This document shows positions 50,844 through 60,764 of a stretch of DNA of 64,000 bases, one piece after another. Position 1 is the first letter of the stretch. Every line of letters begins with the position of its first letter. Position numbers and translations under genes: made by a program. Origin of the DNA: G942493275 sp942493275 (GTDB lineage Bacteria; Actinomycetota; Coriobacteriia; Anaerosomatales; PHET01); assembly GCA_942493275.1 (NCBI GenBank), contig OW818687.1, forward strand, positions 496,001 through 560,000. The letters run 5' to 3'. The notes beneath the pieces were generated by a model. That model was not told the DNA's origin and did no database searches. It saw only the letters and a list, made by a program, of their open reading frames with translations.

Positions 50844-52241
50844 CTACACCTCGAGCACCAAGATGAAGTCGGTGCCTCCCGGATGGCGCGCCGTCAGCCC
50901 GGCGGTGACCGCCACCCGTTCCCCGGAGTTGGCGTACCCGGCCTCGCGCACCTTGTCCCCTACCTGGCCGAGCAACGCGCCCAGGTCGTCGGCGATCTCG
51001 ACGAGAACCGCGTGTGCCCCCCACACCATCGCGAGGCGGCGCGCCACCCCGACAGCCGGGGTCGCTGCGATGATCGGAGTCACCGGGCGGTGCCGGGAGA
51101 CCGCGAGCGTGGTCGCGCCCGACTGCGTGATGGTGACAATCGCCGCAAGGTCGAGATCGGTTGCGAGCTCGCAGACCGCGGCGCTCACCGCGAGCTGAAC
51201 GTCGTCGCCTCCGCCCGCGCTTCTTGGCGGACTGATCGGCGGTGAAGCGCCCTCGGCCGCAACGATGATGCGGCACATCGTCTCGACGGACTCGACCGGA
51301 TACTGGCCCACGGCGGTCTCGCCGGAGAGCATCACTGCGTCGGCGCGGCTGAAGATCGCGTTGGCGACGTCACTTGCCTCGGCACGGGTGGGTCGGGGGT
51401 TGAAGCGCATCGAGTCCAGCATCTCGGTGGCGACCACCACGGGTTTGCCCGCCGCTCGCGCCGCCGCCACGATCCGCTTCTGGAGCACCGGCACTTCTTC
51501 GGGGCTGGTCTCGACGCCGAGGTCGCCGCGAGCGACCATGACGCCGTCCGCGACCGCAAATATCTCCTCGATCCTATCGGCCGCTTCGTGCTTCTCGATC
51601 TTGGCCATGATGGGGATGACGCGTGCGGTCATGTACTCGCGCAGGTCCTCGATGTCGCGCGGGCTGCGCACGAACGACTGGCCGATCCAGTCGACGTCGT
51701 TGGCCATCGCCCAGGACAGCAGGGTCTTGTCGTACGTGGTGATCGAGGCGACTCGGAGCGTCACTCCGGGGACGTTGACGCCCTTGTTGCTGAGCAGCGG
51801 TCCGCCGGTCACCACGGTCGCGCGCACGCGGCCCGGCGCCGTCGCCATTACCTTGAGCTCGATGCGGCCGTCGTCGATGAGGATCCTGTCGCCCTCCGAG
51901 ACGTCGTCGGCGAGCCCGGCGTAGCTCACGCACGCTCGCGTCGGCCCGCCCACGCACTCCTCGGTGAGCAGAGTGAACTCCGCGCCGGTCTCCAGCGCGG
52001 TGCCCACGGCAACCTCTCGGATGCGGATCTTGGGGCCGGGGAGATCGAGCAGCACGCCGATCTCACGTCCCGCCCGCGCTGCGGCCTCACGGGCGGCAGT
52101 CAGTCGCACGGCCAACTCGCCCGGCCCGGCATGGGCGGCGTTGAGACGTACCACGTCGACACCGGCCGTCATCATGGCGTCGAGCACTTCAGGTGAATCG
52201 CTCGCAGGACCGAGCGTGGCGATGATCTTGGTACGGCGCAT
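50844..52241 (-). CDS. pyk: pyruvate kinase
   Basis: 465 residues, ATG behind GAGGAGACCC. MRRTKIIATLGPAS opens the barrel; IGVLLDLPGPKIR, IPIMAKIEKHEA (catalytic Lys and metal Glu), MVARGDLGVE and SRADAVMLSGETAVGQYPVE (substrate region) are all intact, and the C-terminal allosteric domain ends at the normal length. It makes pyruvate and ATP from PEP. It lies in a glycolytic stretch with eno, separated by a methyltransferase. Confidence 0.96.
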   Translation of the reverse strand: MRRTKIIATLGPASDSPEVLDAMMTAGVDVVRLNAAHAGPGELAVRLTAAREAAARAGREIGVLLDLPGPKIRIREVAVGTALETGAEFTLLTEECVGGPTRACVSYAGLADDVSEGDRILIDDGRIELKVMATAPGRVRATVVTGGPLLSNKGVNVPGVTLRVASITTYDKTLLSWAMANDVDWIGQSFVRSPRDIEDLREYMTARVIPIMAKIEKHEAADRIEEIFAVADGVMVARGDLGVETSPEEVPVLQKRIVAAARAAGKPVVVATEMLDSMRFNPRPTRAEASDVANAIFSRADAVMLSGETAVGQYPVESVETMCRIIVAAEGASPPISPPRSAGGGDDVQLAVSAAVCELATDLDLAAIVTITQSGATTLAVSRHRPVTPIIAATPAVGVARRLAMVWGAHAVLVEIADDLGALLGQVGDKVREAGYANSGERVAVTAGLTARHPGGTDFILVLEV

Positions 52242-52304
52242 CGGGTCTCCTCAGCGACGGTTGTTCGCACCCCATGTGCATACCCGCCGAGAGGACGCGG
52301 CTGA

Positions 52305-53192
52305 CTACTCCGCCGACTTGGGAAGCCGGACGATCTGCACGCCGTCGTCCACGCGGCGCACGGTGACCTCGTCGCGTCCGAGCCGGTGGACGGCCGTCCT
52401 CAGGTTGCCGTAGAGGCGGTCGACGCCCTCGGTTTCGGTGCGCACGAGGATCGCCCTGTCGCCGCTCGCGAGGAAGTAGCGCACGAGACGCGTTGCGGCA
52501 CCGCGCGGCACCGGGAACGGGACGGCGACTTCGCGGGCCGCCACATCCCACTCGGTGGGCGAGGTGGCTGACGGCACCCAGTCGGCGACCTCCGCGGTCA
52601 TGAGGACGACCCGGTGATGTGCATCGTCCGGCGGGTTGACGAAGCGCAGCGACACGCCGAAGCCCTGGTGAGCGGCGGAGCGCGCGACGTAAGCCCAGTC
52701 GAGCGTCTCCTGCTCGTCGAGGAGCATGACCACGCGCTCGCGCACGTGCATCGCGAGCGCGTTGAGGAGTGCGAGCAGACCCATTCCGCGCCGCGGCGTG
52801 AAGGTCACGACGGCCACGTCGTAGGTCTCATCGTGCAAGAGGTCCTCGACGAGACCCTGACGGACGACGAGGTGGTCTGCGTCAGCAACGTCGCTGGAGA
52901 GCAGCCGACGCAGCATGCCCCGCGAAGGCTCAAGCGCGGTAAGGTGTGCGGCCTTTTCGAGCAGCGGCCGGGTCAAGAGCCCCGTCGCGGCGCCCACTTC
53001 GAGCACGCGGGCGCCGGACGGGACTTCCTCGAGCATCGCCTTGACGACCGAGGGAAACACCCGCTCCTGACCGAACGAGAAGTCATACCGGTCGGCAAGA
53101 CGCTCGCGCCGCGCCAGTGCGGTGTCGAGCGGCATGCCGAACTGGTACGGCACGTCGTCAGAGGCGGATTCCTTGTTGGCAGGGTCGGTCAT
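52305..53192 (-). CDS. class I SAM-dependent methyltransferase-like protein
   Basis: 295 residues. Motif I ARVLEVGAATGLLTRPLL (about 59-76), acidic residue after strand 2 in LTALEPSRGM, and VAVVTFTPRRGMG in place of the usual motif IV (about 127-138). The small-molecule or rRNA (RsmA-like) substrate is unclear. A C-terminal ~100-residue region (about 195-295) is not recognised. No good Shine-Dalgarno is seen before the ATG. Between eno (21 bp) and pyk (63 bp). Confidence 0.75.
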   Translation of the reverse strand: MTDPANKESASDDVPYQFGMPLDTALARRERLADRYDFSFGQERVFPSVVKAMLEEVPSGARVLEVGAATGLLTRPLLEKAAHLTALEPSRGMLRRLLSSDVADADHLVVRQGLVEDLLHDETYDVAVVTFTPRRGMGLLALLNALAMHVRERVVMLLDEQETLDWAYVARSAAHQGFGVSLRFVNPPDDAHHRVVLMTAEVADWVPSATSPTEWDVAAREVAVPFPVPRGAATRLVRYFLASGDRAILVRTETEGVDRLYGNLRTAVHRLGRDEVTVRRVDDGVQIVRLPKSAE

Positions 53193-53213
53193 CGTCGCCG
53201 ATCGTTGAGTGTC

Positions 53214-54503
53214 TTATCGGAGGTTGTAGAAGGCTTCCATGCCGGCGTACTCGGCCGACTCGCCCAGCTCCTCCTCGATACGCAGGAGGCGGTTGTACTT
53301 CGCGACGCGGTCCGAGCGGGCCGGCGCGCCCGTCTTGATCTGGCCGGCGTTGGTCGCGACGGCGAGGTCGGCGATCGTGGTGTCCTCAGTCTCACCGGAG
53401 CGGTGCGAGATGATGCAGGTATAGCCGGCCTGCTTGGCGGTCTCGATGGCCTCGAGTGTCTCGGTGAGTGAGCCGATCTGGTTCACTTTGACGAGGATGG
53501 AGTTGGCCACACCCATCTCGATGCCACGCTTCAGGCGGGCGGTGTTGGTGACGAACAGGTCGTCGCCCACGAGCTGGACGCGCTTGCCCAGACGGTCCGT
53601 GAGCAGCTTCCAGCCGTCCCAATCCTCCTCGGCCATGCCGTCTTCGATCGAGATGATCGGGTAGCGGTCACACAGGTCCGCCCAGAAGTCGACCATCTCA
53701 GCCGAGGTGAGTTCGCGGCCCTCGCCGGCGAGCACGTAGACGCCGCGCGCCTCGTCGTAGATCTCGGTGGTGGCGGGGTCGAGCGCGAACTGGACCTGCT
53801 CGCCCAGCGTGTAGCCGGCAAGTTCGACGGCCTCCGAGATGATCTGGAGCGCAGCCTCGTTGCTGTCGAGGTTGGGGGCGAAGCCGCCCTCATCGCCGAC
53901 GCCGGTGCCCAGACCGCGGTCGTGCAGGACCTTCTTCAGCGTGTGGTAGATCTCGGCGCACCAGCGCAGGCCGTCGGCGAAGGTCGTGGCGCCGACCGGC
54001 ATGACCATGAACTCCTGCAGATCGACGTTGTTGTCCGCGTGAGCGCCGCCGTTCAGGATGTTCATCATCGGCACGGGCAGCATGTGCGCGTTCGCCCCGC
54101 CGATGTAGCTGTACAGCGTGAGCTCGGTGGACTCGGCCGCGGCGCGAGCAGCCGCAAGCGACACGCCGAGGATGGCGTTGGCTCCGAGCTTGCCCTTGTT
54201 GTCCGTGCCGTCGAGGGCCAGAAGCGCTGCGTCGAGCGCGCGCTGGTCCGTGGCGTCGAGACCGACGACCTCCTCGGCGATAGCGCCGTTCACGTTCTCG
54301 ACTGCGGTGCGGACACCCTTGCCCAGGTAGCGGCCGTTCTCGGTATCGCGAAGCTCGACCGCTTCGAACGCGCCCGTCGAGGCGCCCGAGGGCACCGCCG
54401 CGCGACCGAAGCTGCCGTCGTCGAGGACGACCTCGACCTCGACGGTGGGATTGCCGCGCGAATCGAGGATCTCGCGCGCGTAAACGTCAACGATGTTGCT
54501 CAT
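53214..54503 (-). CDS. eno: enolase
   Basis: 429 residues from ATG 54501-54503, overlapping the mazG stop by 4 bp. The N-terminal AREILDSRGNPTVEVEV, MMNILNGGAHADNNVDLQEF, GVGDEGGFAPNL, catalytic Lys in ILVKVNQIGSLTE and HRSGETEDTTIADLAV are all present. It interconverts 2-phosphoglycerate and PEP in glycolysis/gluconeogenesis. The mfd-foldase-mazG-eno order is common in Actinomycetota. Confidence 0.97.
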   Translation of the reverse strand: MSNIVDVYAREILDSRGNPTVEVEVVLDDGSFGRAAVPSGASTGAFEAVELRDTENGRYLGKGVRTAVENVNGAIAEEVVGLDATDQRALDAALLALDGTDNKGKLGANAILGVSLAAARAAAESTELTLYSYIGGANAHMLPVPMMNILNGGAHADNNVDLQEFMVMPVGATTFADGLRWCAEIYHTLKKVLHDRGLGTGVGDEGGFAPNLDSNEAALQIISEAVELAGYTLGEQVQFALDPATTEIYDEARGVYVLAGEGRELTSAEMVDFWADLCDRYPIISIEDGMAEEDWDGWKLLTDRLGKRVQLVGDDLFVTNTARLKRGIEMGVANSILVKVNQIGSLTETLEAIETAKQAGYTCIISHRSGETEDTTIADLAVATNAGQIKTGAPARSDRVAKYNRLLRIEEELGESAEYAGMEAFYNLR

Positions 54504-55282
54504 GACCTGTTCTCCCTCTCCTTGGCCCTGCGCCAGAGCTCTTCTTGCTCGTCCAGCGTCATGTCGGCCACGTCCCGGCCGGCGGCCGCGGCCGCCTCCT
54601 CCATCATCGCCCAGCGGCTGCGGAACTTGTCGCACGTTCCGCGAAGCGCCGTCTCGGCGTCGATCCCTTGTTTGCGCGCCAGATTCACGACCGTGAACAG
54701 GATGTCCCCGATCTCGCCGGCGGCCTCTTCACTTCCCTCTTCGGTCTCGGCGAGCTCCGCAACCTCTTCGTGGAGCTTGTCGATCACGCCCTGAAGTGAC
54801 TCCCATTCGAACCCCGCCGAGACTGCCTTGCGCGAGATGGTCTGCGCGAGCATCAGCGCGGGCAGTGCGTGCGGGACGTCGTCGAGCAGGCTCTTGCCCT
54901 TCTCGGCCTTCTCGGCGAGCTTGATCTCGTCCCAGTTCCTGAACACCTCAGCCGCGGTGTCGGCCTGCACGTCGCCGAACACGTGCGGGTGCCGGCGCAC
55001 GATCTTGGCGCGGACTCCCTCGACCACATCGTCGATGGTGAACTCGCCATCATCCGAGGCGATCTGCGAGTGCAAGACCACCTGGAGAAGCACGTCGCCG
55101 AGCTCCTCGCGGAGCCCGGCGACGTCATCATTCTCAATTGCGTGGACGGCCTCGTAGGCCTCCTCGACGACGTTCTTGGCGATGGAGCGGTGCGTCTGCT
55201 CGCGGTCCCAGGGGCAACCGTCAGGCGCTCGAAGCGCCGCGATCACCTCTACGAACTCGTCGAACCCGTGACGATCACTCAC
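54500..55282 (-). CDS. mazG: nucleoside triphosphate pyrophosphohydrolase MazG
   Basis: 260 residues, GTG start. Two MazG domains: the first with CPWDREQTHRSIAKNVVEEAYE and LREELGDVLLQVVLHS (EExxE and ExxD metal residues), the second with EEVAELAE and AAGEIGDILFTVVNLARKQG. This is the full-length tandem form that cleans non-canonical or excess NTPs. Translationally coupled to eno. Confidence 0.94.
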   Translation of the reverse strand: MSDRHGFDEFVEVIAALRAPDGCPWDREQTHRSIAKNVVEEAYEAVHAIENDDVAGLREELGDVLLQVVLHSQIASDDGEFTIDDVVEGVRAKIVRRHPHVFGDVQADTAAEVFRNWDEIKLAEKAEKGKSLLDDVPHALPALMLAQTISRKAVSAGFEWESLQGVIDKLHEEVAELAETEEGSEEAAGEIGDILFTVVNLARKQGIDAETALRGTCDKFRSRWAMMEEAAAAAGRDVADMTLDEQEELWRRAKERENRS

Positions 55283-55309
55283 TCCCTATAGCCCCTCGCG
55301 TCGTGACGC

Positions 55310-56296
55310 TTACTTGGAGGTCGTCTCCTTGGACTCAGCGGCGGCGCCGCCATCCTTCAGGTCAGGAAGGACGATCTCGATCTCGGCGCTCTTGCGCAGG
55401 TCCTCGAGGAACTTCTGGTACGAGTCCGCGCGACGCTGCTGGACGATGATCTGGGAGATCTGGTCCTTCACGTCCTCGAGCTTCTTCTGAGTACCCTTGC
55501 GCTCGTCGGTGACGCGGATGATGTGCCAGCCGTAGGGGGTCTTGACGAGCCCGGAGGTCTCGCCCTTCTCGAGCTTGTCGAGAGCCGCCTGGAACTCGGG
55601 CACGTACGGGGTGGTCGGCCAGCCCAGGTCGCCGCCCTTGGCTGCGGTCGCGGTATCGACGGAGTACTGCTTGGCAAGCGCCGCGAAGTCGTTGCCGGCG
55701 CGAACCTCCTTGAGCACCTTATCGGCGGTCTTCTGATCCTCGGGCTTGAAGAGGATGTGGGAGGCGCGCTTGGCCTCCTTCTCGAAGAACTGGGTCTTGT
55801 TGGAGCCGTAGTACTTCTCGACCTCGGCGTCGGTGACCTTGTCCTCGCTCGCCAGCGACTCGATGAGCTTCTGGGTGAGGAGCTGCTCGCGAATCTGGCT
55901 CTCGAGCGCATCAACGTCCATGCCGGCGGTCTTGAGCGCCTGCTCGAACTGCGCGTCGTCCTTGAATCCGCCCTTGAGCGTCTCGATCTGCTTGGCGATG
56001 TCGTCGTCGTTGATCTCGATGCCCTTCTCCTCCGCAGCCTGGCGGATGAGCTCCTGATTGATCAGGTTATCGAGAAGGCGCTGCTTGAAGTCGAGAAGGC
56101 GACCTTCGCCATCGGGGCCCTCGAACATGGTCGGGTACTGCTTCTTGAGCTGATCGATCTGTGCGTCAAGCTCCTCGACGGTGATGACCTCGCCGTTCAC
56201 GCGGGCTGCAACGTTCTCATCGCTCTTACAGCCGGTAGCGGAGAAGCCAAGCGCCATGACGAGCGCGAACGCCATTGCGATGCGTACTGCCTTCAT
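55310..56296 (-). CDS. PrsA-like lipoprotein peptidyl-prolyl isomerase
   Basis: 328 residues from ATG 56294-56296 (MKAVRIAMA), behind GGGAGGAATG. Lipobox FSATGC gives a membrane-tethered lipoprotein. An N-terminal SurA-like helical domain (about 25-170) is followed by a parvulin rotamase domain (about 180-275: RASHILFKPED, GGDLGWPTTPYVPEF, TPYGWHIIRVTD) and a short C-terminal helix. It folds exported proteins at the membrane-wall interface. Starts 5 bp after mfd. Confidence 0.92.
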   Translation of the reverse strand: MKAVRIAMAFALVMALGFSATGCKSDENVAARVNGEVITVEELDAQIDQLKKQYPTMFEGPDGEGRLLDFKQRLLDNLINQELIRQAAEEKGIEINDDDIAKQIETLKGGFKDDAQFEQALKTAGMDVDALESQIREQLLTQKLIESLASEDKVTDAEVEKYYGSNKTQFFEKEAKRASHILFKPEDQKTADKVLKEVRAGNDFAALAKQYSVDTATAAKGGDLGWPTTPYVPEFQAALDKLEKGETSGLVKTPYGWHIIRVTDERKGTQKKLEDVKDQISQIIVQQRRADSYQKFLEDLRKSAEIEIVLPDLKDGGAAAESKETTSK

Positions 56297-56300
56297 TCGG

Positions 56301-59300
56301 TCATTCCTCCCGAGGGCCATGGTCAGACTGTGCAGAGTATATAGCAGTGAGCATGCCCAGAGCGGCTGCGGTCACAGACTCTCCATAACCAATTGGCCGC
56401 GCAAGCTCCTTCTTACGTTCTGTGTATACCGCACCATCGGCCTGAAGCTTCCCGAGTGCCGAACCTTCGAGCGATACCGGTGACACCGTGAGGCGGTTGC
56501 GCACCACCGTGACGGTCGTTATACCCGCATCCGCGGCGAGCGCCTTGATGCGCGCGACATCGATGAGGTTGCGGGCGACCTCGGGAGGCGCGCCATGCGC
56601 CTCGGCGAGCTCGGCCGCGACGGCCCCGACCGACTCGACGGTAGGTGCGCCTGCGAGCCTGCGGTAGTAGCGGACGCGCTGGTCGACGGCGTCGATGTAC
56701 TCCTCGGGGAAGTACGCCGGCACGGGCAGGTCGACCCTGATGTCGGGGTGCGCCGAGAGCGGTTCTCCGCGCGCCTCGCTGACCGCTTCCATGAGCATCG
56801 TCGCGAACAGGTCGAAGCCGACGGCGGACAGCTGTCCGGACTGCTCGGCGCCGAGAAGCGAGCCTGCGCCGCGGATCTCGAGGTCGCGCATCGCGACGCG
56901 GATGCCCGAGCCAAGCTCCTCGTTGTCCTTGATCGCGGTCAGGCGGTCGATTGCCTGCTCGGTGAGGCTCGCGTCACGCGGGAACAGGAAGTACGCGAAC
57001 GCCTTGACGTGGCTTCGTCCCACGCGGCCCTTGAGCTGGTAGAGCTGCGCGAGACCGAGGCGCTGCGAGTCCTCGATGATGAGCGTGTTGGAGTGCGGGT
57101 TGTCGATGCCCGATTCGATGATGGTGGTCGCCACGAGAACGTCGTACTCGTTGGCGGCGAACGCCTCCATGACCGCCTCGAGCTCCTTCTCCGACATCTG
57201 GCCGTGCGCGACGCCGATACGGGCCTCGGGAGCCGAGATGCGCACGCGTTCGACGGCGTCGTCGATGGTGCGCACGCGGTTCGAGACGTAGTAGACCTGA
57301 CCGCCGCGCTCAAGCTCGCGCCTGATCGCGCCGGAGACGACGTCCTCGTCCCACTCCCCCACGTGCACCTGCACGGGGAAACGGTTGGGCGGCGGTGTGT
57401 CGATGACGCTCATGTCGCGCACGCCGGTGAGCGACATCTGCAGCGTGCGGGGAATCGGCGTCGCCGACAGGGTCAGGATGTCGACCTGCTCGCGCAGGTT
57501 CTTGAGGTACTCCTTGTGCTCGACGCCGAAGCGCTGCTCCTCGTCGATGATGACCAGGCCCAGGTCCTTTGGAGCCACGTCGCGCGAGAGCAGGCGGTGC
57601 GTCCCGATGAGGATGCGCACCTCACCGGAGGCGAAGCCCTCAAGCGCGAGTTTCTGCTGGACCGGCGTGCGGAATCGCGACAGGACCTCGACGCGTACGT
57701 CGAAGGGCGCGAACCTCTCGGAGAAGTTGGTGTAGTGCTGCTGCGCGAGGATGGTCGTGGGGCAGAGCACCATGACCTGGGCGCCGTCCTGCGCCGCCTT
57801 GAACGCCGCGCGGATCGCGACCTCGGTCTTGCCGTAGCCCACGTCGCCGCAGATGAGGCGGTCCATGGGCTTCTCGGACTCCATGTCGCTCTTGACGTCG
57901 GCGATCGCGGCGAGCTGGTCGGGCGTCTCCACGAACGGGAACATCGCCTCCATCTCCTCCTGCCACACGGTATCGGCGCCGTAGGCGCGGCCGAGGACGG
58001 TGGAGCGGCGGGCGTAGAGGTCCACGAGGTCGAAGGCGAGCTTCTTGGCGGCCAGGCGCGCCTTGCCGGTGGCCTTGGACCAGTCGGCGGTGTTCAGGCG
58101 CGTGACCCGCGGGGTCGCCTGGTCGGGACCGACGAACTTGGTGACGCGGTCGATCTGGTCGACCGGCACGAAAAGGCGGTCGCCCTTCGCGTATTCGAGG
58201 AGCAGGTAGTCGCGTTCCGAGCCGAGCACCGTCTGGCGCACCATCTCGCGGAACAGCGCGATGCCGTGCGTGGAGTGCACGACGTAGTCGCCGGGCGCGA
58301 AGCCAAAGGTGACGCGAGTGGGGTCGATGTCGCGGCGGCGAGCGCGCTTCAGCGAGCGAGGATAGATGTCGTCCACCGAGACGACCGCAAGCTTGGCCTC
58401 CGGCACGACGTAGCCGGCCGGCACGTCGAGGTCGGTCATCACGATCGAGCCTGCCTCGAGAGGCAGGTCGACCCGAGCGTCGTCGGCGCCGGCACCGTGC
58501 TCGCGAAGCTCAGCCACCGACACGCCGGACTCGGCGATGGTGTCGCGGATGCGGCCGCGCGCGCGGCGGTCGGGCACGGCGACGAGCACCGAATAGCCGC
58601 TCGACGCGAGCGAGCGAACGCCGCCGACGAACTTCTCCTCGCCGCCCCCGACGTCGGGGCGACGCGAGGTGAGCTCGCCGTCCACGATGCCGCCCGCACG
58701 AAGCACCGACAGGAAGGTGAGGCGCTGGTGGTCGCCGAAGTCGAGCTTCGCGGGAGAGGCGTAGAGCCCCTCGAGCGCAGCCACGCCGGGCTTGACCGAG
58801 TGGTACTTGGCGGCGGCGACCGCGGCCTCGAGGGCCTCGTAGTGGCGCACCGTGTCGTCGAACAGCGAGCGGGGCTCGGTCACAACGATGAGCGTGCGCG
58901 TGCTCAGGTAATCGGTCGCGAGGCCGTCGTGCTTGTTGAGCAGCGGCAGGTAGCGCTCGGCGCCGTTGAAGTAGATGCCCTCCTTGATGAGCTCCACGTG
59001 GTGGGCGAGCTGCTCGTCTTTGTGGACGCGCAGACCCACGGCCCGCTCGACCGCATCGGCGCCGCGCTTCGAGAACTGCAGCGCCCGGCACGGGTAGACC
59101 TCGGTGCGTCCCGCGTCGCCGATCGACTGACCGGTACCGGGGACGAAGTGGCGCAGCGAATCGATCTCATCGCCGAAGAACTCCGCACGCAGCGGAGCGT
59201 GGCTGCCCGCCGGGTAGACGTCGAGCGTGCCGCCGCGGACCGCGAAGGTGCCCACCTCCTCGGCGACTTCGAGGCGCTCGTAGCCCATGCGTGCGAGCGC

Positions 59301-59765
59301 GGCCATCGACTCCTCGAGATCGAGCGTCATGCCCGACTCGAGCACGAGCGGTGTGAACACGGAGCTGCCCTGCGGCGGGACGTGGCGCAGCAGCGAGCGC
59401 GCCGATGCCACCACGACGACGTCGCGGCCCTTGTCGAGCGAGTACAGCGCACGGGCGCGCGCGCCGATGATGGACGGCTCGGGCTTGTCCTCCGACCACG
59501 GGTGCTCCGGCGAGTCGGGAAAACGCAGAACCCGCTCTTGGCCGAGGTAGGCGGCGGTCTGACGCCAGAACCTCTCGGCGGCTTCTTCGCCCGAGACGAC
59601 CACGAAGGTGGGCCTGGGACGGCGAGAGAAGTTCGACGCCACGAGGAGGGGTCGGATGAACTTCGCGGCGGCGATGGTGGGATCGCGGCCGTCCATGAGG
59701 TACTTGGTCATCGCCGAGTAGGTGTCCGAGCCGGCGAGTGAGAGATGGAGACGCTCGATCAGCAT
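56301..59765 (-). CDS. mfd: transcription-repair coupling factor Mfd
   Basis: 1154 residues from ATG 59763-59765 (MLIERLHLS), behind CGGAGG. UvrB-like N-terminal modules, then the CarD-like RNA polymerase-interacting domain (GDYVVHSTHGIALF, about 510), then a superfamily 2 helicase: Walker A GDVGYGKTEVA, LCPTTILAQQHY, DEEQRFGVEHKE, LSATPIPRTLQMSL, and the TRCF/TRG region at the C-terminus. It displaces stalled RNA polymerase and recruits UvrA. Length and architecture are normal. Confidence 0.97.
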   Translation of the reverse strand: MLIERLHLSLAGSDTYSAMTKYLMDGRDPTIAAAKFIRPLLVASNFSRRPRPTFVVVSGEEAAERFWRQTAAYLGQERVLRFPDSPEHPWSEDKPEPSIIGARARALYSLDKGRDVVVVASARSLLRHVPPQGSSVFTPLVLESGMTLDLEESMAALARMGYERLEVAEEVGTFAVRGGTLDVYPAGSHAPLRAEFFGDEIDSLRHFVPGTGQSIGDAGRTEVYPCRALQFSKRGADAVERAVGLRVHKDEQLAHHVELIKEGIYFNGAERYLPLLNKHDGLATDYLSTRTLIVVTEPRSLFDDTVRHYEALEAAVAAAKYHSVKPGVAALEGLYASPAKLDFGDHQRLTFLSVLRAGGIVDGELTSRRPDVGGGEEKFVGGVRSLASSGYSVLVAVPDRRARGRIRDTIAESGVSVAELREHGAGADDARVDLPLEAGSIVMTDLDVPAGYVVPEAKLAVVSVDDIYPRSLKRARRRDIDPTRVTFGFAPGDYVVHSTHGIALFREMVRQTVLGSERDYLLLEYAKGDRLFVPVDQIDRVTKFVGPDQATPRVTRLNTADWSKATGKARLAAKKLAFDLVDLYARRSTVLGRAYGADTVWQEEMEAMFPFVETPDQLAAIADVKSDMESEKPMDRLICGDVGYGKTEVAIRAAFKAAQDGAQVMVLCPTTILAQQHYTNFSERFAPFDVRVEVLSRFRTPVQQKLALEGFASGEVRILIGTHRLLSRDVAPKDLGLVIIDEEQRFGVEHKEYLKNLREQVDILTLSATPIPRTLQMSLTGVRDMSVIDTPPPNRFPVQVHVGEWDEDVVSGAIRRELERGGQVYYVSNRVRTIDDAVERVRISAPEARIGVAHGQMSEKELEAVMEAFAANEYDVLVATTIIESGIDNPHSNTLIIEDSQRLGLAQLYQLKGRVGRSHVKAFAYFLFPRDASLTEQAIDRLTAIKDNEELGSGIRVAMRDLEIRGAGSLLGAEQSGQLSAVGFDLFATMLMEAVSEARGEPLSAHPDIRVDLPVPAYFPEEYIDAVDQRVRYYRRLAGAPTVESVGAVAAELAEAHGAPPEVARNLIDVARIKALAADAGITTVTVVRNRLTVSPVSLEGSALGKLQADGAVYTERKKELARPIGYGESVTAAALGMLTAIYSAQSDHGPREE

Positions 59766-59925
59766 GCAGGTCCTCCGATAGAACAGCACGAAAGCCCGCA
59801 ATCGTCCTCGAGGGGACGACGCGGGTATGGGGCGCTAGTGTGCGCCCGTGAAGGGGGTGCGGTCAACATGAAGCCGGTCGAGGGGCGCGCGGACTGGGGC
59901 CGTGCATCGTTTCGAGCCAGCTATG

Positions 59926-59953
59926 GCGTTTAGGTACAGCCGTACCTAAACGC
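59926..59953. repeat. 12-bp perfect inverted repeat, copy 2 of a recurring palindrome
   Basis: Arms GCGTTTAGGTAC (59926-59937) and GTACCTAAACGC (59942-59953), loop AGCC. The 24 bp from GTTTAGGTAC to GTACCTAAAC equal those at 18033-18056 except for one loop base. It lies in the 275-bp gap between divergent mfd and nth; the remainder of that gap shows nothing else I can name. Confidence 0.8.
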
Positions 59954-60040
59954 ACAAGGACGCTTGAAAGAGATCGCGCGGGTGTGGAGCCGGCGGAGGG
60001 TATGCTCTGTCTCGCACCCGACCCGCCGCAGGAGGCGCCG

Positions 60041-60736
60041 ATGTCCGCGAAGATGGCCAAGGCCAGCACGTGCTGTGATGAAGAGCAGCTGACGCGCTGC
60101 GCGGAGATCGCGCGGCGGCTCGAGGAGCACTACACCGACCCCAAGCCGGCGCTGGACTTCCGCAACCCCTTCGAGCTCCTCGTCGCGGTGATCTTGAGCG
60201 CCCAGACCACGGATGAGGCGGTCAACAAGGCCACGCCCGCGCTCTTCGCCGCCTACCCGGATGCGGCTTCGCTTGCCTCGGCGGATCCGGCGCACGTTGA
60301 GGAACTAGTGCACTCGCTCGGCTTCTTCCGCAACAAGACGAAGAGCATCATGACGACCGCGCAGATGATCGTCGCCGAGTTCGGCGGCGAGGTGCCGCGC
60401 ACGATGGATGAGCTCACCTCACTGCGCGGAGTCGCGCGCAAGACCGCCAACATCGTGCTCGGCAGCGCGTTCGGGATCGTCGAGGGGATCGCCGTGGACA
60501 CTCACGTGTTCAGGCTCGCGCACCGGTTTGGCATCTCCTCGGCGAAGAATCCCGACAAGGTCGAAGCCGACCTGTGCGCGTGCTTCGACGAGAGCCGCTG
60601 GTACCGCGTCAACTACGAGATGATCAGCCACGGGCGCGCGATCTGCGACGCGAAGCGCCCTATCTGCGGCCAGTGCTTCCTGAGCGACATCTGCCCGAGC
60701 GCATTCAAGGAGCCGGGCTGGCGCCAGGAGGCCTGA
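60041..60736 (+). CDS. nth: endonuclease III (DNA glycosylase/AP lyase)
   Basis: 231 residues from ATG 60041, right after AGGAGGCGCCG. Helix-hairpin-helix with catalytic Lys in SLRGVARKTANIVL and catalytic Asp in AVDTHVFRLAHR; the [4Fe-4S] loop is CDAKRPICGQCFLSDIC (C-X6-C-X2-C-X5-C). It removes oxidised pyrimidines. The N-terminus has extra Cys (STCCDEEQLTRC). Divergent from mfd, so two DNA-repair genes share a control region. Confidence 0.95.
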   Translation: MSAKMAKASTCCDEEQLTRCAEIARRLEEHYTDPKPALDFRNPFELLVAVILSAQTTDEAVNKATPALFAAYPDAASLASADPAHVEELVHSLGFFRNKTKSIMTTAQMIVAEFGGEVPRTMDELTSLRGVARKTANIVLGSAFGIVEGIAVDTHVFRLAHRFGISSAKNPDKVEADLCACFDESRWYRVNYEMISHGRAICDAKRPICGQCFLSDICPSAFKEPGWRQEA

Positions 60737-60764
60737 CGCCGAGTCGGGCTCTCGAACACCTCGT

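Noticed and set aside
50785..51276. N-terminal extension of the giant cell-wall-binding protein
   Set aside because: It lies inside pyk and has an Arg/Gly-rich shadow composition; the signal peptide begins at the ATG at 50784.
56595..59741. 1048-codon open frame on the plus strand opposite mfd, and similar long frames opposite the hydrogenase (4639-6477) and the 13- and 20-heme cytochromes
   Set aside because: GC-rich codon bias leaves the opposite strand open; the products are Arg/Val/Gly-rich, without domains or ribosome sites, while the minus-strand genes have clear motifs.
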